Positions 49,087 through 57,660 of a stretch of DNA of 64,000 nt are shown here, piece after piece. The notes below the pieces were generated by a model. The model was given only the letters and a program-made list of their open reading frames with translations, was not told where the DNA came from and did no database searches. This stretch comes from an uncultured Eubacteriales bacterium (GTDB taxonomy: Bacteria; Bacillota; Clostridia; Oscillospirales; Acutalibacteraceae). How positions within the stretch are numbered: the first letter of the stretch is position 1; every line of letters starts with the position of its first letter. Location of the stretch: assembly GCA_934446475.1 (NCBI GenBank), contig CAKSEH010000003.1, positions 62,001-126,000 on the forward strand. The letters run 5' to 3'. The position numbers and the translations under genes were made by a program.

Positions 49087-49818
49087 ATGAGATTGCTTGG
49101 TTTTTCAAGCCGAACGGCAAAAGAAATAATGAGAGACCCGTTAAATATCGCTTTCGGGCTCGGTTTTCCGATAGTTTTGCTTTTACTGCTTTCTGCCATT
49201 CAGGCAAATGTTCCGGTGAGCCTTTTTGAGCTTTCCAACCTTACGCCCGGAATAACCGTATTCGGTCTTTCGTTTATGACGCTGTTTTCGGCAACGCTTA
49301 TTTCAAAAGACAGAGAAAGCGCATTCTTTTGGCGACTCTGCGCAACGCCTCTTACTGCCTGCGATTTTGTTTTGGGGTATGCCCTTCCGATTTTGCCTAT
49401 AGCTGTTTTGCAGTCTGTTGTATGTTACGCTGCGGCGATAGCATTGGGGCTTAAATTTACCGTTACTGTGCTTTATGCAGTTTTATTTATAGTACCCGTT
49501 TCGGTTTTATTTATCTCGACGGGTCTTTTATGCGGCAGTATATTCGGAGTAAAACAGGTAGGCGGGATTTGCGGAGCATTGCTCACAAACCTTACGGCGT
49601 GGCTTTCGGGTACCTGGTTTGATCTTGAGCTTGTAGGAGGAACATTTAAAAAAGTCGCTTATGCGCTCCCGTTCGTTCACTGCGTTGAGCTTGAAAGAGC
49701 CGCATTGAACGGTAATTTCGGAAAAATACCGTATCACCTTTTGTATGTTCTTATTTATACCGCAGTAATATCTTCGGCTTCGGTTGCGGTGTTTCTTTTT
49801 AAAATGAAAAAAAGGTAG
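49087..49818 (+). CDS. ABC-2 exporter permease
   Basis: This 243-aa permease has about six helices and an ABC-2 pattern (ISKDRESAFFWRLCATPL near residues 76-93, then helices to the end). It is the partner of the ATPase 12 bases upstream. The substrate is unknown; control by a TetR gene suggests a toxic compound. Confidence 0.87.
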   Translation: MRLLGFSSRTAKEIMRDPLNIAFGLGFPIVLLLLLSAIQANVPVSLFELSNLTPGITVFGLSFMTLFSATLISKDRESAFFWRLCATPLTACDFVLGYALPILPIAVLQSVVCYAAAIALGLKFTVTVLYAVLFIVPVSVLFISTGLLCGSIFGVKQVGGICGALLTNLTAWLSGTWFDLELVGGTFKKVAYALPFVHCVELERAALNGNFGKIPYHLLYVLIYTAVISSASVAVFLFKMKKR

Positions 49819-49870
49819 ACAGCCTTTACTTTACGGGGAAATTGTGCTATTATAAATAAGGTGATGTGTT

Positions 49871-50863
49871 GTGAAAAGGATAGTATGTATTGCTTTGTCG
49901 ATTTTGATTTTATCGGGACTCGTTTGCTGCAAGGGTAAGACTGCGGCTGAAAAAACAATCGATAGCAGTAAACCGTCTAAAACGGTTTCGGCTCCGACTT
50001 CGACTGCGTCTGCATCCGAGACTGCCGATCAAAAAGCGGAAGAAAAGCAAACGGATGCACCGGCAGCACCGAAAGAGCCCGAGAGAGTGCCGGTTGAACG
50101 CATAACTCTGAGTGCCTATGAAAAAGAATTTACAGCAGGCGAAAGATTTATGCCTATCGTAACAATGCTTCCCCAAAACGCTACAAATAAATCCGAAATA
50201 TGGAAGTCGGACAATACCTCTGTCGCAACTGTCAATAAATACGGAAAGATAACCGCTGTTGCCGAGGGCAAATGTACGGTAACGGTAACCTCTGCCGATA
50301 ACAATGCGGTTTCGGCGTCATTTTCCGTAACAGTGAAAGCCGCTCCTAAAATTCAGCTTACTTATGTTGACGGAATTCTTATAGCCAATAAATCCTATCC
50401 GCTTCCTGCAGACTATAATCCGGGAACAAACCCTGAGGCAAAGGCAGCCCTTGATAAAATGTTTGCCGCTGCCGCTCAGGACGGTTACAAGCTTTGGATA
50501 AGATCGGGTTTTCGCAGTTATGCAACGCAGAAAAAACTTTATCAAAACTATGTAAAGAGGGACGGTGTCGCCGCTGCCGACAGGTACTCGGCAAGACCCG
50601 GATATTCGGAACATCAAACAGGCCTTGCTTTCGATATAAACAATGCAAGCAGCAGCTTTAATAATACGCCCGAGGCGAAATGGCTTGCTGCAAACGCCTA
50701 TAAATACGGATTTATTCTCAGATACCCGGAGGGCAAAGAGAGCGTTACGGGCTATATATATGAATCCTGGCATTACAGATATGTGGGAATAGAGAAGGCT
50801 AAAACCCTTTTTGAAAGCGGACTTACGATAGAAGAATATTACAATATTCCGTCCCATTATTGA
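49871..50863 (+). CDS. VanY-type D,D-carboxypeptidase lipoprotein with Ig-like domain
   Basis: This 330-aa lipoprotein starts with GTG (49871) and has a lipobox LSGLVCCKGK. A Ser/Ala/Thr-rich linker leads to a Big_2 Ig-like domain (about 75-155; ERITLSAYEKEFTAGERFMP, VATVNKYGKITAVAEGKCTV). The VanY peptidase domain (about 175-330) follows, with zinc and catalytic motifs SGFRSYATQKKLY, YSEHQTGLAFDIN and ESWHYRYVG. It trims the terminal D-Ala of peptidoglycan stems at the cell surface. It is a single gene, not in a vancomycin-resistance cluster. Confidence 0.92.
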   Translation: MKRIVCIALSILILSGLVCCKGKTAAEKTIDSSKPSKTVSAPTSTASASETADQKAEEKQTDAPAAPKEPERVPVERITLSAYEKEFTAGERFMPIVTMLPQNATNKSEIWKSDNTSVATVNKYGKITAVAEGKCTVTVTSADNNAVSASFSVTVKAAPKIQLTYVDGILIANKSYPLPADYNPGTNPEAKAALDKMFAAAAQDGYKLWIRSGFRSYATQKKLYQNYVKRDGVAAADRYSARPGYSEHQTGLAFDINNASSSFNNTPEAKWLAANAYKYGFILRYPEGKESVTGYIYESWHYRYVGIEKAKTLFESGLTIEEYYNIPSHY

Positions 50864-50887
50864 TATTTTAAACTGTAATTTATTTGT

Positions 50888-50935
50888 TTCCCCTTGTTTT
50901 GGCTTTTATGAGCCGAAACAAGGGGAATTTTTTAT
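50888..50935 (+). terminator. Terminator of the VanY gene
   Basis: A 17-base stem (50888-50904 with 50911-50927, one mismatch) encloses a six-base loop and is followed by TTTTTTATTT. Confidence 0.9.
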
Positions 50936-51042
50936 TTGTTACCGTCTCCTCAAACCTTAAAAAAGTGCGCTTTACTTTATTTTCGGTATGGCGCAAAGGT
51001 AAGTTGCGGCGAAGTTGATTATCTGTGTCTTTAGAAAATTAT

Positions 51043-51088
51043 GCCCCCTGCACGATCTCCACAAAGATCCCACAGGGGGCGGTTTTTT
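51043..51088 (+). terminator. GC-rich terminator between VanY and PadR-like genes
   Basis: GCCCCCTG (51043-51050) pairs with CAGGGGGC (51073-51080), with GATCT/AGATC inside the loop, followed by GGTTTTTT. No plus-strand gene directly precedes it, so a small transcript between 50940 and 51043 or read-through from VanY would be ended here. Confidence 0.7.
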
Positions 51089-51094
51089 AAATTT

Positions 51095-51340
51095 TCACCT
51101 TGTTTTTATTTTGATGTTGCCGGTGCCGGTTTTTATCTCGCATCTGCCGCCGTGTTCTGCAGTACGGACAGTCAACATATCCGCTGCTTCCAAGCGCTTT
51201 AAAATGTTATAAAGAGTCGACTCGAAAAGTTCGTTATACGGTTTCATATTTTTTATTATCTTGTAGCCGTATGAATTTTCGTTCCTGATAGCCGCCAGAA
51301 CGCAGACATCCAAAAGACCCCGTTTCAACTGAATATCCAT
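51095..51340 (-). CDS. Truncated PadR-type regulator
   Basis: This 81-aa protein starts as a PadR winged helix (LKRGLLDVCVLAAIRNENSY, then ESTLYNILKRLEAADMLTVR and TAEHGGR). Full PadR proteins of this group have about 105-110 residues and continue KYYRIT. Here residues after GGR read CEIKTGTGNIKIKTR, which resembles the end of a DUF4097 protein. PadR, DUF1700 and DUF4097 genes often sit together, so an internal deletion may have fused the first to the last. DNA binding could remain, but the PadR dimer helix is lost. Confidence 0.6.
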   Translation of the reverse strand: MDIQLKRGLLDVCVLAAIRNENSYGYKIIKNMKPYNELFESTLYNILKRLEAADMLTVRTAEHGGRCEIKTGTGNIKIKTR

Positions 51341-51754
51341 ACTATACCTCCCTTAACGGTATACATCATAACACGAAGTATTCTTTGTCAATACTTTTTT
51401 TAAAAAAAGCAGCGGCAAGCATATGATGGGGCACTGCAATAAAACAGTGATTTATGGTGCGGAATTGCGGCGTTATTTTTTAAAAACAGGCAGTGTTTTA
51501 TTGTTTTAAAAAGAAATTCGGGCAAGGCGGCAAAAGGAAAAATTCCAAACCGCAATCGGGTTGGCTTAAGTGGTGAGAGTCTGACTTGCCACAGGTTTAT
51601 TTTTTCATTCTTAAAGTGAAAAAATATATTTTAAATCATCAAGTGAATAATTTTTTATACATTTTTAATAAAAAATCACATTCCAATTATCGCACCTTAA
51701 AACTATAATATAGCTAACGACAGCGAAAGGTCGTATAAAAAGGAGGCAAACAAA
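51341..51754 (+). promoter_or_regulatory. Upstream regulatory region of the mgl-type operon
   Basis: No gene is seen in these 414 bases. TATAAT (51704-51709) with a weak -35 TTCCAA (51681-51686, 17-base spacer) suggests an activated promoter. Upstream, GTGAAAAAATATA and GTGAATAATTTTT (about 51617-51658) form an imperfect direct repeat, a possible site for the YesN-like regulator encoded downstream. An AAGGAGG ribosome site precedes the first gene. Confidence 0.5.
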
Positions 51755-52816
51755 ATGAAAAAACTTATTACATTACTTTTGGCATTTGCACTTGTCTTAG
51801 GACTTACAGCCTGCGGTTCGTCAAGCTCGGGCAACGGGGAAGTATCGGTGTTTTATTATACTTACAGCGATACTTACATTTCGAGTGTTCGCACCGCAAT
51901 GGACAAGCTTCTTAAAGACAAAGGCATCAACTATCAGAACTATGATGCAAACGGCAATCAGACAACACAGACCGAGCAGGTAACCACCGCTCTTGCAAAG
52001 GGTTCAAAGCTTCTTATAGTAAATGTTGTTGATACCGGTTCAAACGACGCCGCTCAGAACATTGTCGATCAGGCAAAAGCAAAAAATGTTCCGGTAGTAT
52101 TCTTCAACCGTTCTGTTGAAGAATCTGTTGTAAGCAGCTATGACAAATGCGTTTTCGTAGGTACCGATTATGAAATGGCAGGCCATATGCAGGGCGAAAT
52201 GGTAGGAAAATACGTTCTTGAAAACTTTGACAAGCTTGATTTAAACGGAGACGGCAAAATAAGCTATGTTATGTTCAAGGGCCAGGAAGGAAATATGGAA
52301 GCTATAGCAAGAACTCAGTACGGCGTAGAGGATGCGGATAAAGTTCTGGCAGCCGCCGGAAAGGAAAAGCTTTCGTTCTATGATTCCTCAAACTCCAAGA
52401 AATACCTCGTTGATCAGAACGGACAGTGGTCCTCTGCGGCAGCTACCGATTATATGTCAACAATCCTTGCAAAATACAGCGAAGCTAACAAAAATATGGT
52501 AGAACTTGTTATAGCAAATAACGATGAAATGGCCCTCGGCGCTATTTCGGCACTTCAGGCAGCAGGATACAATAAAGGCTCGGGAAAAACAATTCCGGTA
52601 TTCGGAGTTGACGCTACAGACGCCGCAAGGAGCGCAATAAAGAGCGGAAGTATGGTAGGAAGCATCAAACAGGATGCGGACGGTATGGCAAATGTTATAA
52701 CCACCATAACTAAGAATTTCCTTGACAGTAAGGATACTTTCAACGGTATAAACGCCGACGATACTGTAGGCACCTGGAGAGTAAATATTCCTTATTCCAC
52801 TTACACAGGCGAATAA
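51755..52816 (+). CDS. mglB: Galactose-type substrate-binding lipoprotein (MglB-like)
   Basis: This 353-aa lipoprotein (lipobox LGLTACGSS) binds sugar for the MglAC importer. Type I periplasmic fold motifs are VFYYTYSDTYISSVRTAMDK and VNVVDTGSNDAAQNIVDQAK. The EF-hand-like calcium loop DLNGDGKISYVMFKGQEGN, typical of MglB and absent from RbsB, supports galactose or glucose as ligand. It is first in the operon with mglA and mglC and is separated from mglA by a hairpin at 52835-52860. Confidence 0.88.
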   Translation: MKKLITLLLAFALVLGLTACGSSSSGNGEVSVFYYTYSDTYISSVRTAMDKLLKDKGINYQNYDANGNQTTQTEQVTTALAKGSKLLIVNVVDTGSNDAAQNIVDQAKAKNVPVVFFNRSVEESVVSSYDKCVFVGTDYEMAGHMQGEMVGKYVLENFDKLDLNGDGKISYVMFKGQEGNMEAIARTQYGVEDADKVLAAAGKEKLSFYDSSNSKKYLVDQNGQWSSAAATDYMSTILAKYSEANKNMVELVIANNDEMALGAISALQAAGYNKGSGKTIPVFGVDATDAARSAIKSGSMVGSIKQDADGMANVITTITKNFLDSKDTFNGINADDTVGTWRVNIPYSTYTGE

Positions 52817-52834
52817 ATTCAGATAAGTCTCTAA

Positions 52835-52860
52835 GGAGGACGGCTTTAAAACCGTCCTCC
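52835..52860 (+). promoter_or_regulatory. Intercistronic hairpin between mglB and mglA
   Basis: GGAGGACGG and CCGTCCTCC form a perfect nine-base stem around an eight-base loop, without a T-run. As with the hairpin behind the permuted binding protein, it probably stabilises the binding-protein mRNA and lowers expression of the downstream ATPase. Confidence 0.7.
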
Positions 52861-52924
52861 GCAGAATAGGATTCACTCAGGCTGACGGGTCAGACTGATC
52901 ACAAACAGACGGGGGATGTATTTT

Positions 52925-54451
52925 ATGACAAACGAAAATATTAAAAATTCCGAAGCTCCCGTTCTTTTGCGTATGGAAAATATCGAAAAGTCATTTCCGG
53001 GTGTTAAAGCCCTTGACGGGGTCAATCTTACAGTAAAGGCAGGAACGGTTCACGCACTTATGGGTGAAAACGGAGCGGGTAAGTCAACCCTTATGAAATG
53101 TCTTTTCGGTGTATACTCAAAGGACAGCGGCAAGATATTTTTGCAGGGTAAGGAAGTAAATTTCAAAAATTCAAAAGAAGCTCTTGAAAACGGCGTTGCG
53201 ATGGTACATCAGGAGCTTAATCAGGCGCTTAAACGCAATGTTATGGATAATATGTGGCTCGGCCGTTTTCCGACGGTTGCAAAGGGCGTTCCCATTACAA
53301 GCGAACGGAAAATGTATAAAGCCACTAAGGAAATATTCGAAAAACTTGAAATAAATGCGGACCCGAAAACGGTTATGAGCCGTATGCCGGTATCGCAGAG
53401 ACAAATGGTTGAAATAGCTAAAGCTGTTTCTTATAACGCAAAAGTTATAGTTTTTGATGAGCCTACTTCCTCTCTTACCGAGGATGAAGTGGAGCATCTG
53501 TTTAAAATAATAAATATGCTTAAAAGTCAGGGCTGCGGCATAATTTATATTTCACATAAGATGAAGGAAATCCTAAGAATTTCCGATGAAGTCACCATAA
53601 TGCGTGACGGCAGGTGGATAGCCACAAAGCAGTCCGAAAATCTTACTACAGACGAAATAATTAAGCTTATGGTCGGCAGAGAGCTTACAAACATATATCC
53701 GCCCAAAAACAATAAAATCGGCGATACGCTGCTTGAAGTGAACGGTCTTTCGGGAATGTATTCAAAATTAAGCGATGTGTCGTTTAAAGCCAATAGGGGC
53801 GAAATTATCGGCATAGCCGGACTTGACAGCTCGGGCAGAAGCGAATTGCTTGAAACAGTTTTCGGTATTCGCACAAAAAGCTCGGGGACGATAAAACTCG
53901 ACGGAAAAACGGTTAAAAACCGAAGCGCACGGGAATCTATAAAAAACGGCTTCGCATTGCTTACGGAAGAGAGAAGAGCAACGGGTATTTTCGGAATACT
54001 CAGTATTAAGGAAAACGCCACCATATCAAGTCTCGGTAAATGTAAAAAAGGTCCGTTTATAAGCAGCAGGAAACAAAATGAAAACACAGATTGGTGTATA
54101 AAATCGATGCGTGTCAAAACGCCGAGCAGAGAAACAAAAATACGTTCTCTGTCGGGAGGAAATCAGCAAAAGGTTATCTTAGGCAGATGGCTCCTTACCG
54201 ATCCTACTGTGCTCTTGCTTGACGAGCCTACAAGAGGTATAGATGTCGGCGCAAAGTATGAAATATACCAGCTTATAATAGACCTCGCCGAAAAGGGCAA
54301 AACGGTTTTAATGGTGTCGTCCGAAATGCCTGAGCTGCTCGGAATTTGCGACAGAATTCTCGTTATGTCCGGCGGAAAGCTTGCGGGCGAAGTGGACGCA
54401 GGCAATACTTCACAGGAAGAAATTATGGCGCTTGCCGCCAAATATGCATAA
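52925..54451 (+). CDS. mglA: Sugar ABC importer ATPase, two-domain (MglA-like)
   Basis: This 508-aa protein has two nucleotide-binding domains. The first has GENGAGKSTLMKCLFG, MPVSQRQMVEIAKAV and VIVFDEPTSSLTEDE. The second has a degenerate P-loop (IAGLDSSGRSELLETVFG), LSGGNQQKVILGRWL and VLLLDEPTRGIDVGAKYEIY. This is the MglA/RbsA/XylG class. ATG 52925 has GGGGG at correct spacing; ATG 52916 would overlap it. Confidence 0.94.
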   Translation: MTNENIKNSEAPVLLRMENIEKSFPGVKALDGVNLTVKAGTVHALMGENGAGKSTLMKCLFGVYSKDSGKIFLQGKEVNFKNSKEALENGVAMVHQELNQALKRNVMDNMWLGRFPTVAKGVPITSERKMYKATKEIFEKLEINADPKTVMSRMPVSQRQMVEIAKAVSYNAKVIVFDEPTSSLTEDEVEHLFKIINMLKSQGCGIIYISHKMKEILRISDEVTIMRDGRWIATKQSENLTTDEIIKLMVGRELTNIYPPKNNKIGDTLLEVNGLSGMYSKLSDVSFKANRGEIIGIAGLDSSGRSELLETVFGIRTKSSGTIKLDGKTVKNRSARESIKNGFALLTEERRATGIFGILSIKENATISSLGKCKKGPFISSRKQNENTDWCIKSMRVKTPSRETKIRSLSGGNQQKVILGRWLLTDPTVLLLDEPTRGIDVGAKYEIYQLIIDLAEKGKTVLMVSSEMPELLGICDRILVMSGGKLAGEVDAGNTSQEEIMALAAKYA

Positions 54452-54466
54452 AACGGGGGAATTGAA

Positions 54467-55552
54467 ATGTCTGCTGCAACTTTAAAGAAAAAAAGCGCTT
54501 TTTCGGTTTGGCGTGAGAAATTTGCTTCGGCGTCAAAAGCGGATAAACGCAGAATGATAAGCGATATAATATTTAATAATGCGATGTATATAATAATTGC
54601 GATAGCGATAATTTATATTGCCGTCCGTGTTCCGGCGTTTTTATCGTGGTCGTCAATTGTAAACATAATTTCTCTTACCGCCGCAAAACTTCCCATCGCT
54701 TTGGGTATAGGCGGAGCAATAGTGCTTACGGGAACCGATATATCCGCCGGACGGTGCGTAGGACTTACGGCCTGTATAGCGGCATCGCTTCTTCAGATGT
54801 CAAACTATGCCAATAAAATATTCCCGAATATCGGTGTAATGCCTTTGTGGGTCGTCCTTATAGCCGTTATAGCGGTGGGTGCCGCAATAGGTTTTGTAAA
54901 CGGATTTTTCGTTGCAAAATTCAAGCTTCACCCGTTTATAGTAACCCTTTCAACGCAGCTTATAGTGTTCGGCCTTGTTCTGATGTATCTTATGATAGGC
55001 GGAAATAACGGACAGACTCTTTCGGGACTTGATTCTTCGTATACCGATTTTGTAAGAGGGACTCTCTTTACGATAGACGGCGTAGCCGTTCCGAAATATG
55101 TATTATATTCCGTAATACTTACCGTAATAATGTGGGTAATATGGAATAAAACAAAATTCGGTAAAAATATGTTTGCCGTCGGCTCAAATGAAGAGGCTGC
55201 AAATGTTTCGGGAGTAAATGTGTTCCGTACCATAGTCCTTGTTTTCGTCCTTGCCGGAGCAATGTACGGCATAACCGGATTTATCGAAGGTGCGAGAATA
55301 GCGTCCTGCTCGGCAAATACGGGTCTTAACTATGAATCCGATGCTATAGCGGCCTGCGTTATCGGCGGTGTTTCATTTGTGGGCGGCACGGGAAAAATAA
55401 GCGGAATAGTAATAGGCGTATTCCTTCTTCAGATAATTTTCGTAGGTCTTAACTTCCTTTCGGTAGACGCAAATATGCTCTATGTTATAAAGGGTCTTAT
55501 AATCCTTGTAGCCTGCGCAATAGATATGCGTAAATATCTCGCCCGTAAATAA
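54467..55552 (+). CDS. mglC: Sugar ABC importer permease (MglC-like)
   Basis: This 361-aa permease has eight to ten helices of the BPD_transp_2 class (LPIALGIGGAIVLTGTDISA, GRCVGLTACIAASLLQ, VGSNEEAANVSGVNVF, AACVIGGVSFVGGTGKISG). The N-terminal cytosolic stretch of about 40 residues is basic. It starts 15 bases after mglA and completes the importer. Confidence 0.93.
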   Translation: MSAATLKKKSAFSVWREKFASASKADKRRMISDIIFNNAMYIIIAIAIIYIAVRVPAFLSWSSIVNIISLTAAKLPIALGIGGAIVLTGTDISAGRCVGLTACIAASLLQMSNYANKIFPNIGVMPLWVVLIAVIAVGAAIGFVNGFFVAKFKLHPFIVTLSTQLIVFGLVLMYLMIGGNNGQTLSGLDSSYTDFVRGTLFTIDGVAVPKYVLYSVILTVIMWVIWNKTKFGKNMFAVGSNEEAANVSGVNVFRTIVLVFVLAGAMYGITGFIEGARIASCSANTGLNYESDAIAACVIGGVSFVGGTGKISGIVIGVFLLQIIFVGLNFLSVDANMLYVIKGLIILVACAIDMRKYLARK

Positions 55553-55576
55553 TTTCAAATTAAAGGAGTGCATTTT

Positions 55577-55942
55577 GTGGAAAACTTAAACGGTACCGAA
55601 AATACCGCCGACAGAAAAACAGGCGGACTTTATTCAAAGGTCAGAATGTCGGTTAAAACAGCAAACATTATGGTGGCTGTGCTTGTGACCGTTCTTGTGG
55701 CGGCGACCGTCTTTATAGTAAAACACAGCGGTTTTACCGTTAAGTTTGATACAAATGGCGGCTCGGCAGTCAGCGGCGTAAAGCTCAAATACTCCGATAC
55801 GGTACCCGAGACCGAAAATCCCGTTAAAGAAGGATACAGCTTTTCGGGCTGGTATACAGATCCCGATTTAAAAGCAAAATGGGAACCCGAAGACACCGTT
55901 ACCGGAAGTATGACCCTTTATGCAAAGTGGGATAAGAATTAG
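55577..55942 (+). CDS. Single InlB B-repeat protein with one transmembrane helix
   Basis: This 121-aa protein starts with GTG 55577, eight bases after AAAGGAG. It has a short cytosolic part, a helix (about 30-50; IMVAVLVTVLVAATVFIV) and one Listeria-Bacteroides (Flg_new/InlB B) repeat (FTVKFDTNGGSAVSGVKLKY to GYSFSGWYTDPDLKAKW, ending MTLYAKWDKN). Such repeats usually occur in arrays on large surface proteins. Here a single unit is held at the membrane and is encoded 24 bases after mglC, before the terminator at 55973. It may dock the importer or bind carbohydrate; no role is known. Confidence 0.8.
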   Translation: MENLNGTENTADRKTGGLYSKVRMSVKTANIMVAVLVTVLVAATVFIVKHSGFTVKFDTNGGSAVSGVKLKYSDTVPETENPVKEGYSFSGWYTDPDLKAKWEPEDTVTGSMTLYAKWDKN

Positions 55943-55972
55943 ACTGACGAATTTGATCCCCATCAGTCAAGG

Positions 55973-56012
55973 CAGTTCGCATTCGGTTTTCGAATGCGGA
56001 CTGTTATGCTTT
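55973..56012 (+). terminator. Terminator of the mgl-type operon
   Basis: CAGTTCGCATTCG and CGAATGCGGACTG pair with one mismatch around GTTTT (55973-56003), followed by a T-rich stretch. Confidence 0.8.
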
Positions 56013-56070
56013 GTTTTTGTTGCTTTTAAACATAACCCGTGTTAAAATAAAATAAAAAACGGAGGACGAT

Positions 56071-57660
56071 ATGAAGTATACCGTTTTGGTGGTTGACGAT
56101 GAATATGAGCTTCGAAGAGCGGTTATAGAAAAGGTTGACTGGTCGGGAGCGGGGTTTGAGGTTATCGGAGAGGCTGAAAACGGCGTAGAGGCACTCGAAC
56201 TTTTAGAGAGATTAGAGCCGGACCTTATTCTGACCGATATAAAAATGCCTATGATATCCGGTCTTGAGCTTGCAAGGCGGGTAAGAGAAATGCGTCCTGC
56301 CACACAAATAGTGATACTCAGCGGTTATGACAGCTTTGAATACGCCCGAACCGCAATAAACTACAATATTATAAGTTATCTTCTTAAGCCGCTGTCATCG
56401 TCCGAGATGTTCAAAGAACTGCTTGAAATACACAGGCGAATGGATGAGAAAATAGGCAGCGTTACAAAAATTCCCGCCGCAGACCTTCAGCGCCGCCTTG
56501 TCGCCGCCGATACCGAGAGCTTCCTGCTGCCCCTTATGCTCGGCGGAAAAGAAATCCGTTCGGATGAGGCGGACCTTGTTAAAAAGGCAGAGAAACTCGG
56601 AATAATAAAGGGTGATTTTTCGGGATTTTGCGTACTTGTATCAAAATTTAAAGGGATTGACGGCAGTTCCTGTACCGACAGTTCCCACATAGAATTTATA
56701 AATAATATAGTATCTAAATATATGCCCTGCGTTACATTCACGGTTTACGGCAGGGCTGTAACGCTTGTTACGCTTACTTCGCCGCAGAATCCCTCCGAAC
56801 TTCTTGATTTGCCGCTTAAGGAGACCGTTCAGCAGGCGAAGAGGCTTTTAAATCAAACCTGCACGATAGGCGTAAGCCGCAGCTTTAAAAATCTTGCAAG
56901 CTGCTCCGATGCATATTTTCAGGCAATAACCGCCCGCAGATATACGTCCGACGGTGCAGGTGAGGTCCGTTTTATAAACGACCAGGAGCGAAATACCGAA
57001 TTTGAGTTTGATAAAGCCGAAAAAACGGCTATGAATATAGAACAGCTTTTAAAGGTCGGCAGTGCCGATTCCCTTGAGGAATTCGTTAACAAACTTTATG
57101 AATCAAATACCCCCGAAAATGCAAATTTGCTTGTTATGCAGATAATAGCGACGGTTTACCGTGTTGTAAACGCAGTTGCGGATAAAAACGGTCTTATGGA
57201 ACTGATGACCGATAACCCGCTCATTTCCCGTATAACCGGTTACAGCAGCGAGAATGTAATGAAAAACGAACTTATTGACTTTTGTTCGAGCGCAAAGCAA
57301 ATAATCGAAAACTCAAAAAAGCGTGACAGTGAGATCATTTGCGACAGGGTTATAGAAATAGTAAATTCCGATTATTCCGACGAAGAACTTTCTCTTACTA
57401 AGGTAAGCGCAATGCTCGGGGTAAGCCCGAACTACCTCAGCGCCCTTATTAAAAAAACAAAGGGTAAGAATTTTATAACCCTGTTGACCGAAAAACGGAT
57501 GAAAGCGGCATACGATATGATACTGTGTACCCAGATGAAAATGCTTGAAATATCCGAAAAATGCGGATACAGCGACCAGCATTATTTCAGCTACTGCTTT
57601 AAGAAATTTTACGGTGAATCACCTAATAAAATAAGACAGTCGGGAGCGGAAAAGCCTTGA
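56071..57660 (+). CDS. YesN-type response regulator with AraC output domain
   Basis: This 529-aa regulator has an N-terminal receiver (VLVVDDEYELRRAVIEKVDW; phospho-Asp in LILTDIKMP, about residue 55; Lys in LLKPLSS). A long middle part follows, and then an AraC helix-turn-helix pair (about 430-529; LTKVSAMLGVSPNYLSALIK, EISEKCGYSDQHYFSYCFKK). It overlaps the histidine kinase gene by four bases. It probably activates the mgl-type operon upstream in response to a sugar. Confidence 0.92.
   Translation: MKYTVLVVDDEYELRRAVIEKVDWSGAGFEVIGEAENGVEALELLERLEPDLILTDIKMPMISGLELARRVREMRPATQIVILSGYDSFEYARTAINYNIISYLLKPLSSSEMFKELLEIHRRMDEKIGSVTKIPAADLQRRLVAADTESFLLPLMLGGKEIRSDEADLVKKAEKLGIIKGDFSGFCVLVSKFKGIDGSSCTDSSHIEFINNIVSKYMPCVTFTVYGRAVTLVTLTSPQNPSELLDLPLKETVQQAKRLLNQTCTIGVSRSFKNLASCSDAYFQAITARRYTSDGAGEVRFINDQERNTEFEFDKAEKTAMNIEQLLKVGSADSLEEFVNKLYESNTPENANLLVMQIIATVYRVVNAVADKNGLMELMTDNPLISRITGYSSENVMKNELIDFCSSAKQIIENSKKRDSEIICDRVIEIVNSDYSDEELSLTKVSAMLGVSPNYLSALIKKTKGKNFITLLTEKRMKAAYDMILCTQMKMLEISEKCGYSDQHYFSYCFKKFYGESPNKIRQSGAEKP

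Noticed and set aside
49871..50863. Vancomycin-resistance VanY
   Set aside because: No vanH, vanA, vanX or VanRS genes are nearby, and the Ig-like domain and lipobox fit a housekeeping D,D-carboxypeptidase.
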